DNA of 64,000 bases, taken from Symbiodinium sp. CCMP2592 (Eukaryota; Sar; Dinophyceae; Suessiales; Symbiodiniaceae). Location: NCBI GenBank assembly GCA_905221615.1, contig CAJNDT010005877.1, positions 1 through 64,000 on the forward strand, written 5' to 3'. The notes under the pieces are model-generated. The model saw only the letters and a program-made list of their open reading frames with translations, had not been told where the DNA came from and made no database searches. Below are positions 11,572 through 23,102 of the stretch, piece by piece; within the stretch, counting starts at the first letter, position 1; each line of letters begins with the position of its first letter. Both the position numbers and the translations under genes were made by a program.

Positions 11572-13683
11572 ATGGCGCTGTCGCCTGAAGTTTACGGGGA
11601 AATCGCAGCCCTACTGCGGAAGACAGAGGGAGGCGAGTTCCTTGTGAAGTCGGTCGCCGACCTCTTCGTCGTTCTTCGCCGCTCTGGTTTGTTGACAGAG
11701 ATGCGTATACCCCCACTTTCAGTGGGGGTTCACCCGCAGAACCGGGACGGGTTGATGTTGAATGCGGGCGACGTACACCAGCTCCTCGACAGCATCGCTC
11801 AGGTGGGCTTTGTGCCTGCCCGTGTGGATGCCATCGGCATCGAGATAGGCTCGGACGACCACCGCATCTACAACCAACGAATGGTTGATGGTGCCGGTGG
11901 CTCGCTTGGTACCATGGACAGCAAACTCCTCAAAGTACTCAGCCTGTCAGCATCTCATACTAACTTTGCCCTCAGACTGGTGGCATGTTCGGCTCGCCAC
12001 GAGTCGACAGAGCTTTCTGTGAATGGGATGCTAAGCCTTCAGCAAGTCAGGGCTCGAGATGCAGCCCTGGCAGAACACGTGGAGCTTGGGCTTACTTGGC
12101 GAGTCATTTCCAAAGAAGTCGGCGAGGCTTTTCCCAGCATTGTCCAGCTCGTTCAAGCATCACAGAATGCGACATTGCAGAAGAGTGAGAGTGAACTCCA
12201 GCTTCTTCGCCGCATCTTCTCTTTGGCAAGCCGTGAAAGCTCCCCGGACTTCCAGAACATCAAGAAGGTGGCCCTGAGCTCGAAGCCACCGTGTGGCGAT
12301 TGCTTTCCGGCTCTCTACAGTTTCGCCCTCCGCTTCTGCGGGGGGGCGGACGGCGGCTTTCTACGAGAAAGCGAGATCTTCGTCAGGAGCTCAGGCCAAA
12401 CAAGAGCTTTGGGATTGCAGTTCTGGGAGGTGCTCTCCCAAGACTTCAAGAAAGGCCAGGAGCAGATCCCTCATTTCCGGCATGCATTGCTGAAGCTGGC
12501 TTTGTCAGGGGGTGGGATCACCGCAAGCACAGCTCGGAAGATGTTCGCCCGAGACTGCGAGAAGAAGGTTCTGGAGGGGAACCAAGTGTTGTGCGAACTT
12601 CGGGAGCTCATGGTCAAGAAGGGTGTTGACGTCTTCAGGGATGTGAGCTTCGTGAACATCTTGGGAGTGGTGGACATGAATGTCGTGAGGCTCTGCCTTG
12701 GGCTTCCTCGTGCCGAGCAGGAGAAAAGCTATAGGGCCGTCCAAGGCATCGCACACGATGCTTGCCTGCTCTTGGGATTGGAGAGTCCGTGGGCGGCATT
12801 TGCTGAAGCAAATGCCGATGGCAAGTCATCGGCCCAGGGAGCAGCTGAGAGGATGAGGGAGCTGAACCCGGATGGGTCACTCCGCAATGCGGAGGACTTG
12901 CTGACTGATGCAGGCTTCGTGGTCGATGCCTTTGTTCGTCGCAAAGCGGACAAGTTGGAGTGCCGGATCAAGCACATCAAGGGCTCCCAACTTCAACTGC
13001 AGGATCTGCAGAAGAAAGGCTTCATGAAGGTTGCCAGCGATCAGTTCCTTGCTGGTGGGTGGATCTTGTTCACCCCAAAGAAGGAAGCAGAGGTTCTCGA
13101 GGATTTGTCCATGCTGGGCTTCTCCCAATCTCTGGAGTATCAGGCTGCTCTCATGGTCGCAGACATCCAAAAAGAGTTGGACATATTGGCACAGAAGCAT
13201 GATGTTGATGGGGTGCTCGGCAAGCTCAGCTTGCAAATGAAGCCTCACAAGGCTTTGACAGTCAAGCAAAAGTTCACCAAAGGCCAACTGGTGCTTGTGC
13301 CAGTGAGCTGGAAGATCATTCACAGGCTGAAATCCCAAGGCTCTTTAGCGAATGCCGTGGAAGTGCAGACCCCATGGAAGCTCGACGATCGCCAATTCTG
13401 GCTCTCGTCATGTGTGCAGCTGCCAAAGGGCGACGAGGATATGGGGTCGGGCAAGTGCTGCATCTCCCCGTTTTTCCTCGTCAACATGACGGAAGATGCA
13501 GGATCCACCAACATGGAGCTGAGCTGGTCTGGCACGAAGACTAGCAACATCCGGGTGCCACTACTCCGAAACAACATCCTCCTATCGCCAGGCGATCATT
13601 TGTCCCAGTTCATGCCGAAGAAGGCCACTCGGGATGATCTTGAGATGCCAGCTGCACCCAAGAGATTGAGAACCAAGCAGTAG
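11572..13683 (+). CDS. Hypothetical 703-aa protein of the DNA transposon
   Basis: This is a single uninterrupted frame from ATG 11572 to TAG 13683. The frame is open upstream to a GTG at 11557, but the ATG is the first AUG and follows an AG-rich acceptor-like context (cttctag), which would suit trans-splicing. The protein looks soluble. It has an N-terminal helical part, a middle part rich in Leu/Lys helices (for example KAVLSLSA-like segments and DILAQKHDVDGVLGKLSLQ), and a C-terminal basic tail ending KRLRTKQ, which could serve nuclear import. I recognise no catalytic motif or zinc-binding site. It is the first gene inside the transposon's left end, with two hairpin motifs directly upstream. 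Its lack of introns and its position suggest an accessory transposition protein, but no function can be assigned. Confidence 0.72.
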   Translation: MALSPEVYGEIAALLRKTEGGEFLVKSVADLFVVLRRSGLLTEMRIPPLSVGVHPQNRDGLMLNAGDVHQLLDSIAQVGFVPARVDAIGIEIGSDDHRIYNQRMVDGAGGSLGTMDSKLLKVLSLSASHTNFALRLVACSARHESTELSVNGMLSLQQVRARDAALAEHVELGLTWRVISKEVGEAFPSIVQLVQASQNATLQKSESELQLLRRIFSLASRESSPDFQNIKKVALSSKPPCGDCFPALYSFALRFCGGADGGFLRESEIFVRSSGQTRALGLQFWEVLSQDFKKGQEQIPHFRHALLKLALSGGGITASTARKMFARDCEKKVLEGNQVLCELRELMVKKGVDVFRDVSFVNILGVVDMNVVRLCLGLPRAEQEKSYRAVQGIAHDACLLLGLESPWAAFAEANADGKSSAQGAAERMRELNPDGSLRNAEDLLTDAGFVVDAFVRRKADKLECRIKHIKGSQLQLQDLQKKGFMKVASDQFLAGGWILFTPKKEAEVLEDLSMLGFSQSLEYQAALMVADIQKELDILAQKHDVDGVLGKLSLQMKPHKALTVKQKFTKGQLVLVPVSWKIIHRLKSQGSLANAVEVQTPWKLDDRQFWLSSCVQLPKGDEDMGSGKCCISPFFLVNMTEDAGSTNMELSWSGTKTSNIRVPLLRNNILLSPGDHLSQFMPKKATRDDLEMPAAPKRLRTKQ

Positions 13684-14138
13684 GCGCACAGAGCAGATGC
13701 ATCCGATCTCGGCATCATGCCCGAGCCACCTAAAGCTAAATCTATATGTTTATCATAGATGTAGATCGGTATATACTTAAATGTACATATGTATATTTAA
13801 AGATGCATGTAGATGTGAAGTATACATGAAAAAGTGCTCGGCTGCCTTGAGGTGTGGCTTTCGTTACATGTCTGCATTTTGCCCAGCAGACATGGATCCA
13901 TGCGATTTCGATCTCAGGGAAGACTTCCCTGCACAGAGGTTTGAGTGGTGTGCAGCATGAAATGTGCCTTCAGTGCTTTGCAATCTTTGTGCGTGTCGCT
14001 TGCAGGGCTTTCAGCTCGCAGGCAGCTCTGCATGCATGTGCATGCAGGAGATGTGAAGGCATGCTGTTGTGCCCAGCTCGCTCTCAAGTGTTTCTAGAAG
14101 TCTCGCATCCTTTCACCCGTCCCATTGTCGAGCTCAGC
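13684..14138. other. Intergenic stretch inside the transposon
   Basis: It contains TA-rich DNA (13740-13820) and, at 14001-14025, another hairpin-motif copy (TGCAGGGCTTTCAGCTCGCA, then ggcag). This copy lies 114 bp before the next ATG. AG dinucleotides within the motif could act as splice acceptors. Confidence 0.5.
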
Positions 14139-14741
14139 ATGGACGAGAATCGCATGGACGAGATTCGCATCACACAGAAGTATGTGGTTCAGCTTGGCAA
14201 GTCTGCTCCCTTCGTCCCGACTCAGAAGCTCGTGCAAGACGTTCCTTTCATTTGCCTGCAGAAGTGGGACCGAACCAGTGTCAGATTGCTTTCCGGAAAA
14301 GCATTAGATCTGAGAAAGCAGAAGAAGGACAGTGCAGGATCCTTGGCATGCTCAGCATGGGACGAGCTCGTGCAACTACGACAAGAACGTGCCAACATGC
14401 TGCTGCAGGATGCCCTGAAGGAGGAGTCGGAAAATCCCAAGCCCAAGAAGGAGAAGCCTGTTCGAGCACAGTCCAAGCATGCCGTCATGCTCCCTTTGTC
14501 GATGGAGGTGGAATTCCATGGCAAGTCCATTACCATGCTGTTGGAGGGGTTGGGGTCGTCTTCAGTTTGGGTGGAATTCACGGAGGACAACATTAAGTTC
14601 CTGCGGGAAAAGTGCAGCTCCAGCGAGTCCACTCCCAAGAAGAAGAGAAAGGTTGCCAAGAAGGGTAAGAAGAACGATGACAACCAGGAAGCCGCTGATA
14701 ATGATGACGAGGACGGCGAGGGCGAGGAAGAGGATGAGTGA
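14139..14741 (+). CDS. 200-aa nuclear-targeted acidic-tail protein of the transposon
   Basis: The frame is open from 13854, but everything before 14139 reads like intron or leader (CA-rich, several acceptor-like AGs), so I start at ATG 14139 (MDENRMDEIRITQKYVVQLG). The first about 160 residues form a mixed domain with two parts joined by a Lys/Pro linker (NPKPKKEKPVRAQSKH). At residues 166-172 lies PKKKRKV, identical to the classical monopartite nuclear localisation signal, followed by a lysine run and an acidic Asp/Glu tail of about 20 residues to the stop. A protein with this NLS would act in the nucleus. The acidic tail resembles those of histone-binding or chromatin proteins. The domain itself is not recognised. 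It lies 455 bp downstream of the 703-aa gene on the same strand. Confidence 0.65.
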   Translation: MDENRMDEIRITQKYVVQLGKSAPFVPTQKLVQDVPFICLQKWDRTSVRLLSGKALDLRKQKKDSAGSLACSAWDELVQLRQERANMLLQDALKEESENPKPKKEKPVRAQSKHAVMLPLSMEVEFHGKSITMLLEGLGSSSVWVEFTEDNIKFLREKCSSSESTPKKKRKVAKKGKKNDDNQEAADNDDEDGEGEEEDE

Positions 14742-15353
14742 GTTTTTGTGGTGCCCAGTTCGATGGCCGGCTTGATTGGGTATAAAAAATTGAACAGAAG
14801 CAAAGAGAGAGAGATGGAGGAGAGAGAGAGAGAGAGAGACAGACAGAGATTATATACATATATATATATAATGTATTATATGGAGACATAAACATATATG
14901 TATGAGAGAGAAAGAAAGAGAAAAAGAGAGGCAGACCGAGTCAGTGAGTCGATGCCTCAGGTGCCAAACTGTTTGCATGCTGTGTTCCATGGTGTGCAGC
15001 TCTTCATGTCGTTGCTGATTTGCAGTTGAAACACTCGATCGTGGACCGATTCAGGCTCTTTTCTGGGTCGATGCATGCATGCATGCATGCCGCATGCAAA
15101 CTTCAAACATCCTTTGATGCATGTGGCATGCAAACATCAGGTCGTGGGCCACAATGCAATGCACATATCAGGTCATGGGCCACATGTGCAGGCTGGCATG
15201 CACTGCATGCACTTTTTGAAGGGTTGAGGGCCTTGTGGGCTTTCCGGTGCAGCCATGGCTTGCTTTGCCATGCGATGGTGTGGCATGCCTCAGGTCGGGG
15301 TTTTTGGAGACTTTGCATAAATGGATCGTATTATATATATCTGTCTTGCCTAG
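14742..15353. other. Intergenic/intronic DNA with GA and CATG repeats
   Basis: Holds (GA)n at 14805-14840, a TA-rich run at 14855-14890, and catgcatgcatg plus near-repeated catgtggcatgcaaacatc words at 15070-15200. No coding signature is visible. Confidence 0.5.
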
Positions 15354-18093
15354 GACGACGAGCACAAGATGGTGCAGATCGCCGGCATGGAATTTCACGA
15401 CCTGCTGCCGGTACGAGGACCCCTCAGATAAGTTTACTTCGCCCGGATCGTTCCCAAACACTCTGGCCAGGACAGAAGAAGTTCCGGTGGCAGGTCGATG
15501 TCCCCGGTGGGGGCCGGCTTCGCTGGACCAAAGGGGGCTTCCACATCGACATCATGAGTGACCCTCCACAGCTGTCGGTGTGGTGGAACGATTCCGACAG
15601 TGAATCGGTTCCCGTGAAAGGCGAGACTTTGAGTGCTTCTTTTCGGATTTACATCAACATGCATCCCCGTCAGGATGGATGTTCTGGGACAACAAGGCCT
15701 CCAAGTACAGAGAGAGCATGATCGTGATAGAGGCTTCCTTTGTTCGGATCCTGTTGTGTCTTTTTGCACACATATTATATGAAGTCGCTTCGTGTAGGAG
15801 CTGACCGCCTCTGAAGGGAACTTGGAGGCGGGTTATACTTGACTTGAGTTTTGCTGCAACTATATAGGTGTGCTTGTTCCTTGGCAGGATGCTTCACCAG
15901 GACCCATGCAGGCAGCCGGGGTCTTTGCTCCGGAACTTTTGCTTGGCTCGTTCGGTTGCATGCTGGAGGGAAAAGCCACCGATGAGGTCCAGGATGTGTG
16001 CACCTCAGCTATACTTATAAGCCCATGTGATGTTGAATCCCAATTGTTTGCAGGCAGAAGGCGGGGAGCCGATCCATGTTCGGGCCCAAATTGCGATCGG
16101 CACCATGCTTTCATGGGTTATAGCTTCTAAAAGCGCCAAAAGGCCGAGATCCCCGAGGACGAGCAAGCTCCGGTGCAGGGCCCAAGCTTACCATTGAGAT
16201 GTTGGTTGTCATTTCTTGTGAGCCCAGGACCACTTTGACCCCTGGGTCGGGCCCTTGGCATGCTTGCATGCATCATATATACTGCTGTATAGATTTAAGA
16301 TATGCCCGGAGGATCAGGAGGAGTATGCCGAGGCCGAGTTAGCACTGCTTTGCTTCCTGGATGCTGCCTCTTGCATGCACCACCCGATACATTGTTCAGG
16401 ACATTGAGTCCAGTGGCGACTTGGAGGAGGCATTGACTGGTGCCTGCATGCATGATTTCAGCGACACTATATACAATATACCCTAAACATAAACCCTAAA
16501 CCCTGAACCCTATTAGAGCCTAAACCCTTAAACCGTGTAGAATTGGAATGTCCTTTGGGCAGGATCCTCTTGTGGATGGCTTGCAAGAAGCCCAGGAGGC
16601 TGGATGGAGGTCATGCCCACATGCACACATCCCGTGCACTTGTGTTGCAGGAGACAGAAGAAGTCGCTGTGGAAGAGCCCGTGTTCGCCGGGTGCTTGTG
16701 TCTTAGGTTTTCGCTGGGTCGGTATAATGAACATCTTAGGTGCCAGTGCCTCCGAAGCCGAAGAAGCGAGCACAGACCTCAATTCCACTTCCAGCACATT
16801 TAATTGAATCCTTGTCCGGATGCCAAGGCCGTGGATGGAACCACTTTGGCCGTGTTCTTGAGTTGCATGGCTTCCTTCTTCAACGAATGCTCGCCGTGCT
16901 GAGGTCAAGGAACCGGAGGGACCACCTCCGAGAAAGTGCCGAAGGTGGCCCGTGGGGACCCCATTGCATGCATGCAAATTGGATTGTTTGCTGCTTCTCC
17001 TCGCTGCTGCTGCTGAGGCGGCAGGATCGAGCAGCTCTTGGGAGGTCGGTCTGCTATTGCGGCCGAGTTGTTTCGGTGCTTCTGAGATGTGACAGGGGTT
17101 GCCGATGATGGCTTGGGAAGCCAACTGGCAGGCCATGCTCACTTGGGCTCACGAGGGCACATGTGCATGCACACATCTAATATGAAATATATATGTGTGT
17201 GTGTGTCTACATCTACATTTACATACATACATACATATACATACACATATACATACATGCATACATGCATACATACATATTATACATACATAATAGATAG
17301 ACATTCTAATATATGCACATATACTTTCCCGATAGTGAACATTCAACATGCAATCCTGCCTGCGAGCTGATAGCCCTGCAGGCGAAGTAGTATATAGTCA
17401 CATATACAAGGCAGTCTGTGTGTGTAGATATACACATAAATAATAGGGTTTGGTGTTTGGGCTTAGGATTTAGGATTTGTCCTGGTTCCGGTCAGCTGAA
17501 AGGTGGCTGTGCCCAATGCTGGCGGGATCCAGCAGTGGGGCAAGGACAGGGCCCCAGCTACTTTGGTTTGAGGTTTTTTTTCCGTTGGTCACCGACTTGG
17601 ATGCACGAGGGCTCCGGATACAAGGGGCAGCAGATGGTCAAGGCCGGGGAGTTTGTGGTGCCAAGCTCGTCTCGCAGGGCCATTGGCTCGCGAGCAGAGG
17701 GAAGCAACCATGAAGCTTGCAGGTGAAGGCACCGTGGGCAGCCACAGGCGCCAAGGCCGCAGGGCACCAGCTCTCCGGGTTCGTCGACTCGGAGGGCAAT
17801 TGGTGGCCGCCGGGGGCCGGCAGGTGGGGTCCAGTCGAGGTTAGTGCACAGCGAACCCGTATTGTTCATGTTGCAGGACCCGCAGCCGGACAAGGGCTGG
17901 GCAGCAGGTTCAGATGGCCCGAGCCACTCCTGCTGCTCTTGCCCTGGCATCGGACAGTGTTGCCACGATTCGAGAGCAGGCGGGCTTCTGAAATCAGCAG
18001 TGGAATGTGGCTCCGAACATAAGTGTTTCCGTGCTGCAGACCCAGTTCCAGAGGGAGCTGCTCTCCTTCGCGATGCAGCAGAAGCCCAAGTGA
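15354..18093 (+). CDS. Probable multi-exon (micro-exon) gene of the transposon
   Basis: Many short open blocks lie between acceptor-like AGs and GT-type donors, separated by catgcatg- and TA-rich introns. Examples are 15354-15410 (tgcctag before; DDEHKMVQIAGMEFHDLLP; donor gtacga), about 15476-15666 (KKFRWQVDVPGGGRLRWTKG...), about 16065-16127 (EGGEPIHVRAQIAIGTMLSW before gttata), about 16401-16440 (DIESSGDLEEALT), about 16650-16690 (ETEEVAVEEPVFA), about 16738-16840 (VPVPPKPKKRAQTS...), about 17720-17840 (VKAPWAATGAKAAGHQ..., donor gttagt), about 17909-17990 (QVQMARATPAALALASDSVA...), and a last block to TGA about 18093 (TQFQRELLSFAMQQKPK). Phases and joins were set by eye, so the outline is approximate and the set could be two genes. 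No family was recognised. Acidic, Pro-rich and Lys-rich stretches dominate. Confidence 0.45.
16480..16533. repeat. Degenerate telomeric-type repeat inside the transposon
   Basis: A run of ccctaaacataaaccctaaaccctgaaccc and related words amounts to about five imperfect CCCTAAA units. It lies between two exon-like blocks. A weaker TTTAGGG-like run occurs at 17440-17480. Confidence 0.75.
17356..17386 (-). repeat. Hairpin motif copy, inverted orientation
   Basis: Reads CTGCCTGCGAGC then tgata then GCCCTGCAGGCG. Its reverse complement aligns closely with the copy at 14001-14025. Confidence 0.7.
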
Positions 18094-18207
18094 GGCAGGC
18101 TTTCATGGCTTGCAAATGATGACATGTGCCCCACCGGAGCCACCACCCACCACATCCCTGGCCCCGACATGCAGCAACACTGTGTAAATGGGACAACCAG
18201 CACTTTT

Positions 18208-18417
18208 ATCGATCTATATGGGTGCGGTGGCCGGGGTGACCACGGAAATATCGATCTATAAAGGCGGGGTGGTGGGAATGGCACGGCCAATATCGATCTA
18301 TAATTCTGGTCTGGCCGGGGTAACCCCCCGGATATCGATCTATAAAAATGTGGCCGCCGAGACCAAACCGGGAATATCGATCTATAAAAAACTGGGTTTC
18401 GAGGTTCCGGGCCCTTG
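18208..18417 (+). repeat. Five 42-bp iterons with an ATCGATCTATA core
   Basis: ATCGATCTATA begins at 18208, 18250, 18292, 18334 and 18376, exactly 42 bp apart each time. The core is invariant for 11 bases in all five copies, while the roughly 30-bp G-rich spacers have diverged considerably. The plus-strand frame stays open across the array as a 14-residue repeat starting with SIY. The array lies just after the end of the micro-exon gene. Confidence 0.9.
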
Positions 18418-20980
<2,563 letters not shown>

Positions 20981-21012
20981 TTGCAGGGCTTCAAGCTCGC
21001 AAACAGATCGAC

Positions 21013-21723
21013 ATGTCTGCTGCCACAGCCATGGATCAGTTGAAGGGGGATTTGGCTGCTACAGCCAATTTTCTCCAGTCCATGACTGCACTCCCGAACT
21101 ACGACAGTGTTAGAGAGGTGCAAGCAAAAGCCCTTTGCCAGCGAGTGAAGAACCTTGCCTCCGTGGATGCAAATGGAGCCTCAGCCCTGCTGGCTGCATG
21201 GACTGCAGGAAAGCAATGGACTTCTCCACAAACAAAGGAGTTCAGTGATCTCTTGGCTGGAGCAGTAGCTAGAACCAACACCGGGACAGGTCAGGGTGGC
21301 AAGAGAGCTACTCAGAAAGTTGATGCTTTCGAACCTTACCTGTCCGTCAAAGATATCCAGGCTTTGGAAGCTGGTGACAACATCCACGTGAAGTTGGATG
21401 TCTTGGCATGCCGGTGCATCAAGCTGAGGCTCACCTGCCCATCTGAGGCTTGCTGCAAAGCGATCTTGGCAGCTGGCTTGGCCAGGGCAGGCGGTGATGT
21501 GGGGGCGGTTGACAGCTATGCCAACAAGCAGTTGTTCAAGAAAATGCTGAAAAGCAAAGCCAAAGGCTTGCCCAAGAATGGCTTTCACCTCGAGCATTAT
21601 CCAGCATCGCCAGACAATCTGCCCCCTGAGCTCGCCGATGCATACTCTCAAGAGGATCCTGCATGCACTGTGCAGATGCAATCTCCCGACAGGGTGCAGG
21701 CAGCATATCTGCAATCGTGTTGA
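21013..21723 (+). CDS. Transposon protein, N-terminal part (236 aa)
   Basis: Starts at ATG 21013, seven bases after a hairpin-motif copy whose AGs could be splice acceptors. The frame runs to a TGA at 21721-21723. The product is helix-rich and non-repetitive (DQLKGDLAATANFLQSM, ALLAAWTAGKQWTSPQTKEF), with a C-terminal part LSVKDIQALEAGDNIHVKLD. It has no recognised domain. Coding character continues past the stop in a different frame (21756-22523), so these may be two exons of one protein with an unrecognised junction near 21660-21750, or one gene with a frameshift. Such a fusion would be about 490 residues long. Confidence 0.6.
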   Translation: MSAATAMDQLKGDLAATANFLQSMTALPNYDSVREVQAKALCQRVKNLASVDANGASALLAAWTAGKQWTSPQTKEFSDLLAGAVARTNTGTGQGGKRATQKVDAFEPYLSVKDIQALEAGDNIHVKLDVLACRCIKLRLTCPSEACCKAILAAGLARAGGDVGAVDSYANKQLFKKMLKSKAKGLPKNGFHLEHYPASPDNLPPELADAYSQEDPACTVQMQSPDRVQAAYLQSC

Positions 21724-21755
21724 GAGGGAGCTCGAAGAAGCTTCGTGGTGGAAAC

Positions 21756-22523
21756 ATGGGTGCCGGTGGCATGCCGAGCTGGCCTGCAAGTGGCAACAAC
21801 AACCCCATGAACATGCAATTCAACATGGGCCTGCAAGGAATGCAGCCCGGGATGACGATGATGGGTATGATGAACACCATGAACAACATGATGCAGAGGC
21901 TCATGCAGGACCAGAATAGGCAGCAGCAGGACCCGATCCCGAACATGCAGTACTTCGCACCCGGTGGAGGTCAAGCGGGGGCAACCACCATGGGCCAGGG
22001 GCCTGCAGCAGGAACCCAGGCACCTGCAGCAGCAACCCAGCAGGCACCCGCAGGGGCATCTGCATCGGTCCAGCAAACAGCACTTGTGGCGGCAACGAAT
22101 GCATCAGCTGGTGTCTCGCCGGCAGTGCAGTTGGAGATGAGTGATCCTGAAAACGACGAGGCCGACGAGGCAGAAGTGTTGAGGCAGGCTGGGCTCGTTG
22201 CAGATGCAGTCAACAAGAAGAAGGGGATTCTTAAGAAGCCTGCAGGCTTGCCCAAGGCAAAGGCAAAGGCCAAAGCCCATGCCAAAGCAAAGGCAGCCAG
22301 TAAGGCCAGTGCCAAGGCCAGTGCCAAGGCCAGTGCAAAGGCCGTTGCAAAGGCCAGTGCAAAGGCCAGTGCAAAGGCCAGTGCAAAGGCCAAAGCCGCC
22401 CCGGCCGGTAGCAGAGAATACTATGCCAATCTTTCCATGAAGAAAAGGGTGAGCCTTCGCCCGAATGGTTGCAGCAAATGCAGATTCGCACCAGGCTGCA
22501 GGCCCAGCTGCTTCTGTAAGTAA
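21756..22523 (+). CDS. Lys/Ala-rich protein with C-terminal Cys motif (255 aa)
   Basis: I chose ATG 21756, although the frame is open from 21663. Regions in order are Met/Asn/Gln-rich (residues 1-75), Ala/Pro/Gln-rich (about 76-130), a short acidic stretch (SDPENDEADEAEVL), then about 55 residues of repeated KASA/KAKA resembling histone H1 tails, and at the end GCSKCRFAPGCRPSCFCK. The last motif is a compact Cys cluster (CxxCx5Cx3CxC) that could bind zinc. I believe similar GCSKCR endings occur in other dinoflagellate proteins. The lysine-rich tail suggests DNA binding, perhaps to transposon ends. The gene lies between the (GA)n tract and the transposase. It probably joins the upstream frame 21013-21723. 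Confidence 0.6.
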   Translation: MGAGGMPSWPASGNNNPMNMQFNMGLQGMQPGMTMMGMMNTMNNMMQRLMQDQNRQQQDPIPNMQYFAPGGGQAGATTMGQGPAAGTQAPAAATQQAPAGASASVQQTALVAATNASAGVSPAVQLEMSDPENDEADEAEVLRQAGLVADAVNKKKGILKKPAGLPKAKAKAKAHAKAKAASKASAKASAKASAKAVAKASAKASAKASAKAKAAPAGSREYYANLSMKKRVSLRPNGCSKCRFAPGCRPSCFCK

Positions 22524-22749
22524 TAGCTGCTTGCCCGATTCAAATGACCGGCTCGATGAGTGGGGAACTCGTCGACTGCAGCACAGAGGGAGGAAAAGAT
22601 CATCATGCAGGCATGCACTTATGCACATCATGTTGCCTCTTCTGCTGCATGTGTGTGTGTGTGTGTCTTGCCAGGCAGCATGTAAACCTGAGTGATCGGA
22701 TCGGCTTGCAGATTGGTCTGATGCTGCATTGCAAGTATAAATATCTCCT

Positions 22750-22793
<44 letters not shown>

Positions 22794-23102
22794 GTATGTA
22801 TATTACATACTTACACACACATATATATATATATACATATATATTATATATACGTGATATTATATATTGGTAGATATAGTCCAGCCATTATAAGAAATTA
22901 GTTGTATTAGATCGTGTGCATACATTGTATCATACGTGCATCCAGAGGTTTTTGTTGTGTTGAAGAAGGTTTCGTGGGGACAAGGATTTATAGACAGGTT
23001 GACACATGTTGTATGTACAAACATATTTATTGTAAGAATTGTTACTTCTAATATCCGGTGCCTGCAGGGCATTTTGCTCGCGGGCAGCCATCTTTATAAT
23101 CT
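22524..23102. other. Spacer before the transposase
   Basis: Contains (TA)n microsatellite at 22755-22860, unique AT-rich sequence, and a hairpin-motif copy at 23061-23087 (CCTGCAGGGC, attt, TGCTCGCGGGCAG) ending 16 bases before the transposase ATG. No gene is seen. Confidence 0.6.

Noticed and set aside
14634..14654. PKKKRKV taken as evidence of a viral gene
   Set aside because: This is a generic nuclear import signal. Nothing else in the protein resembles a viral protein.
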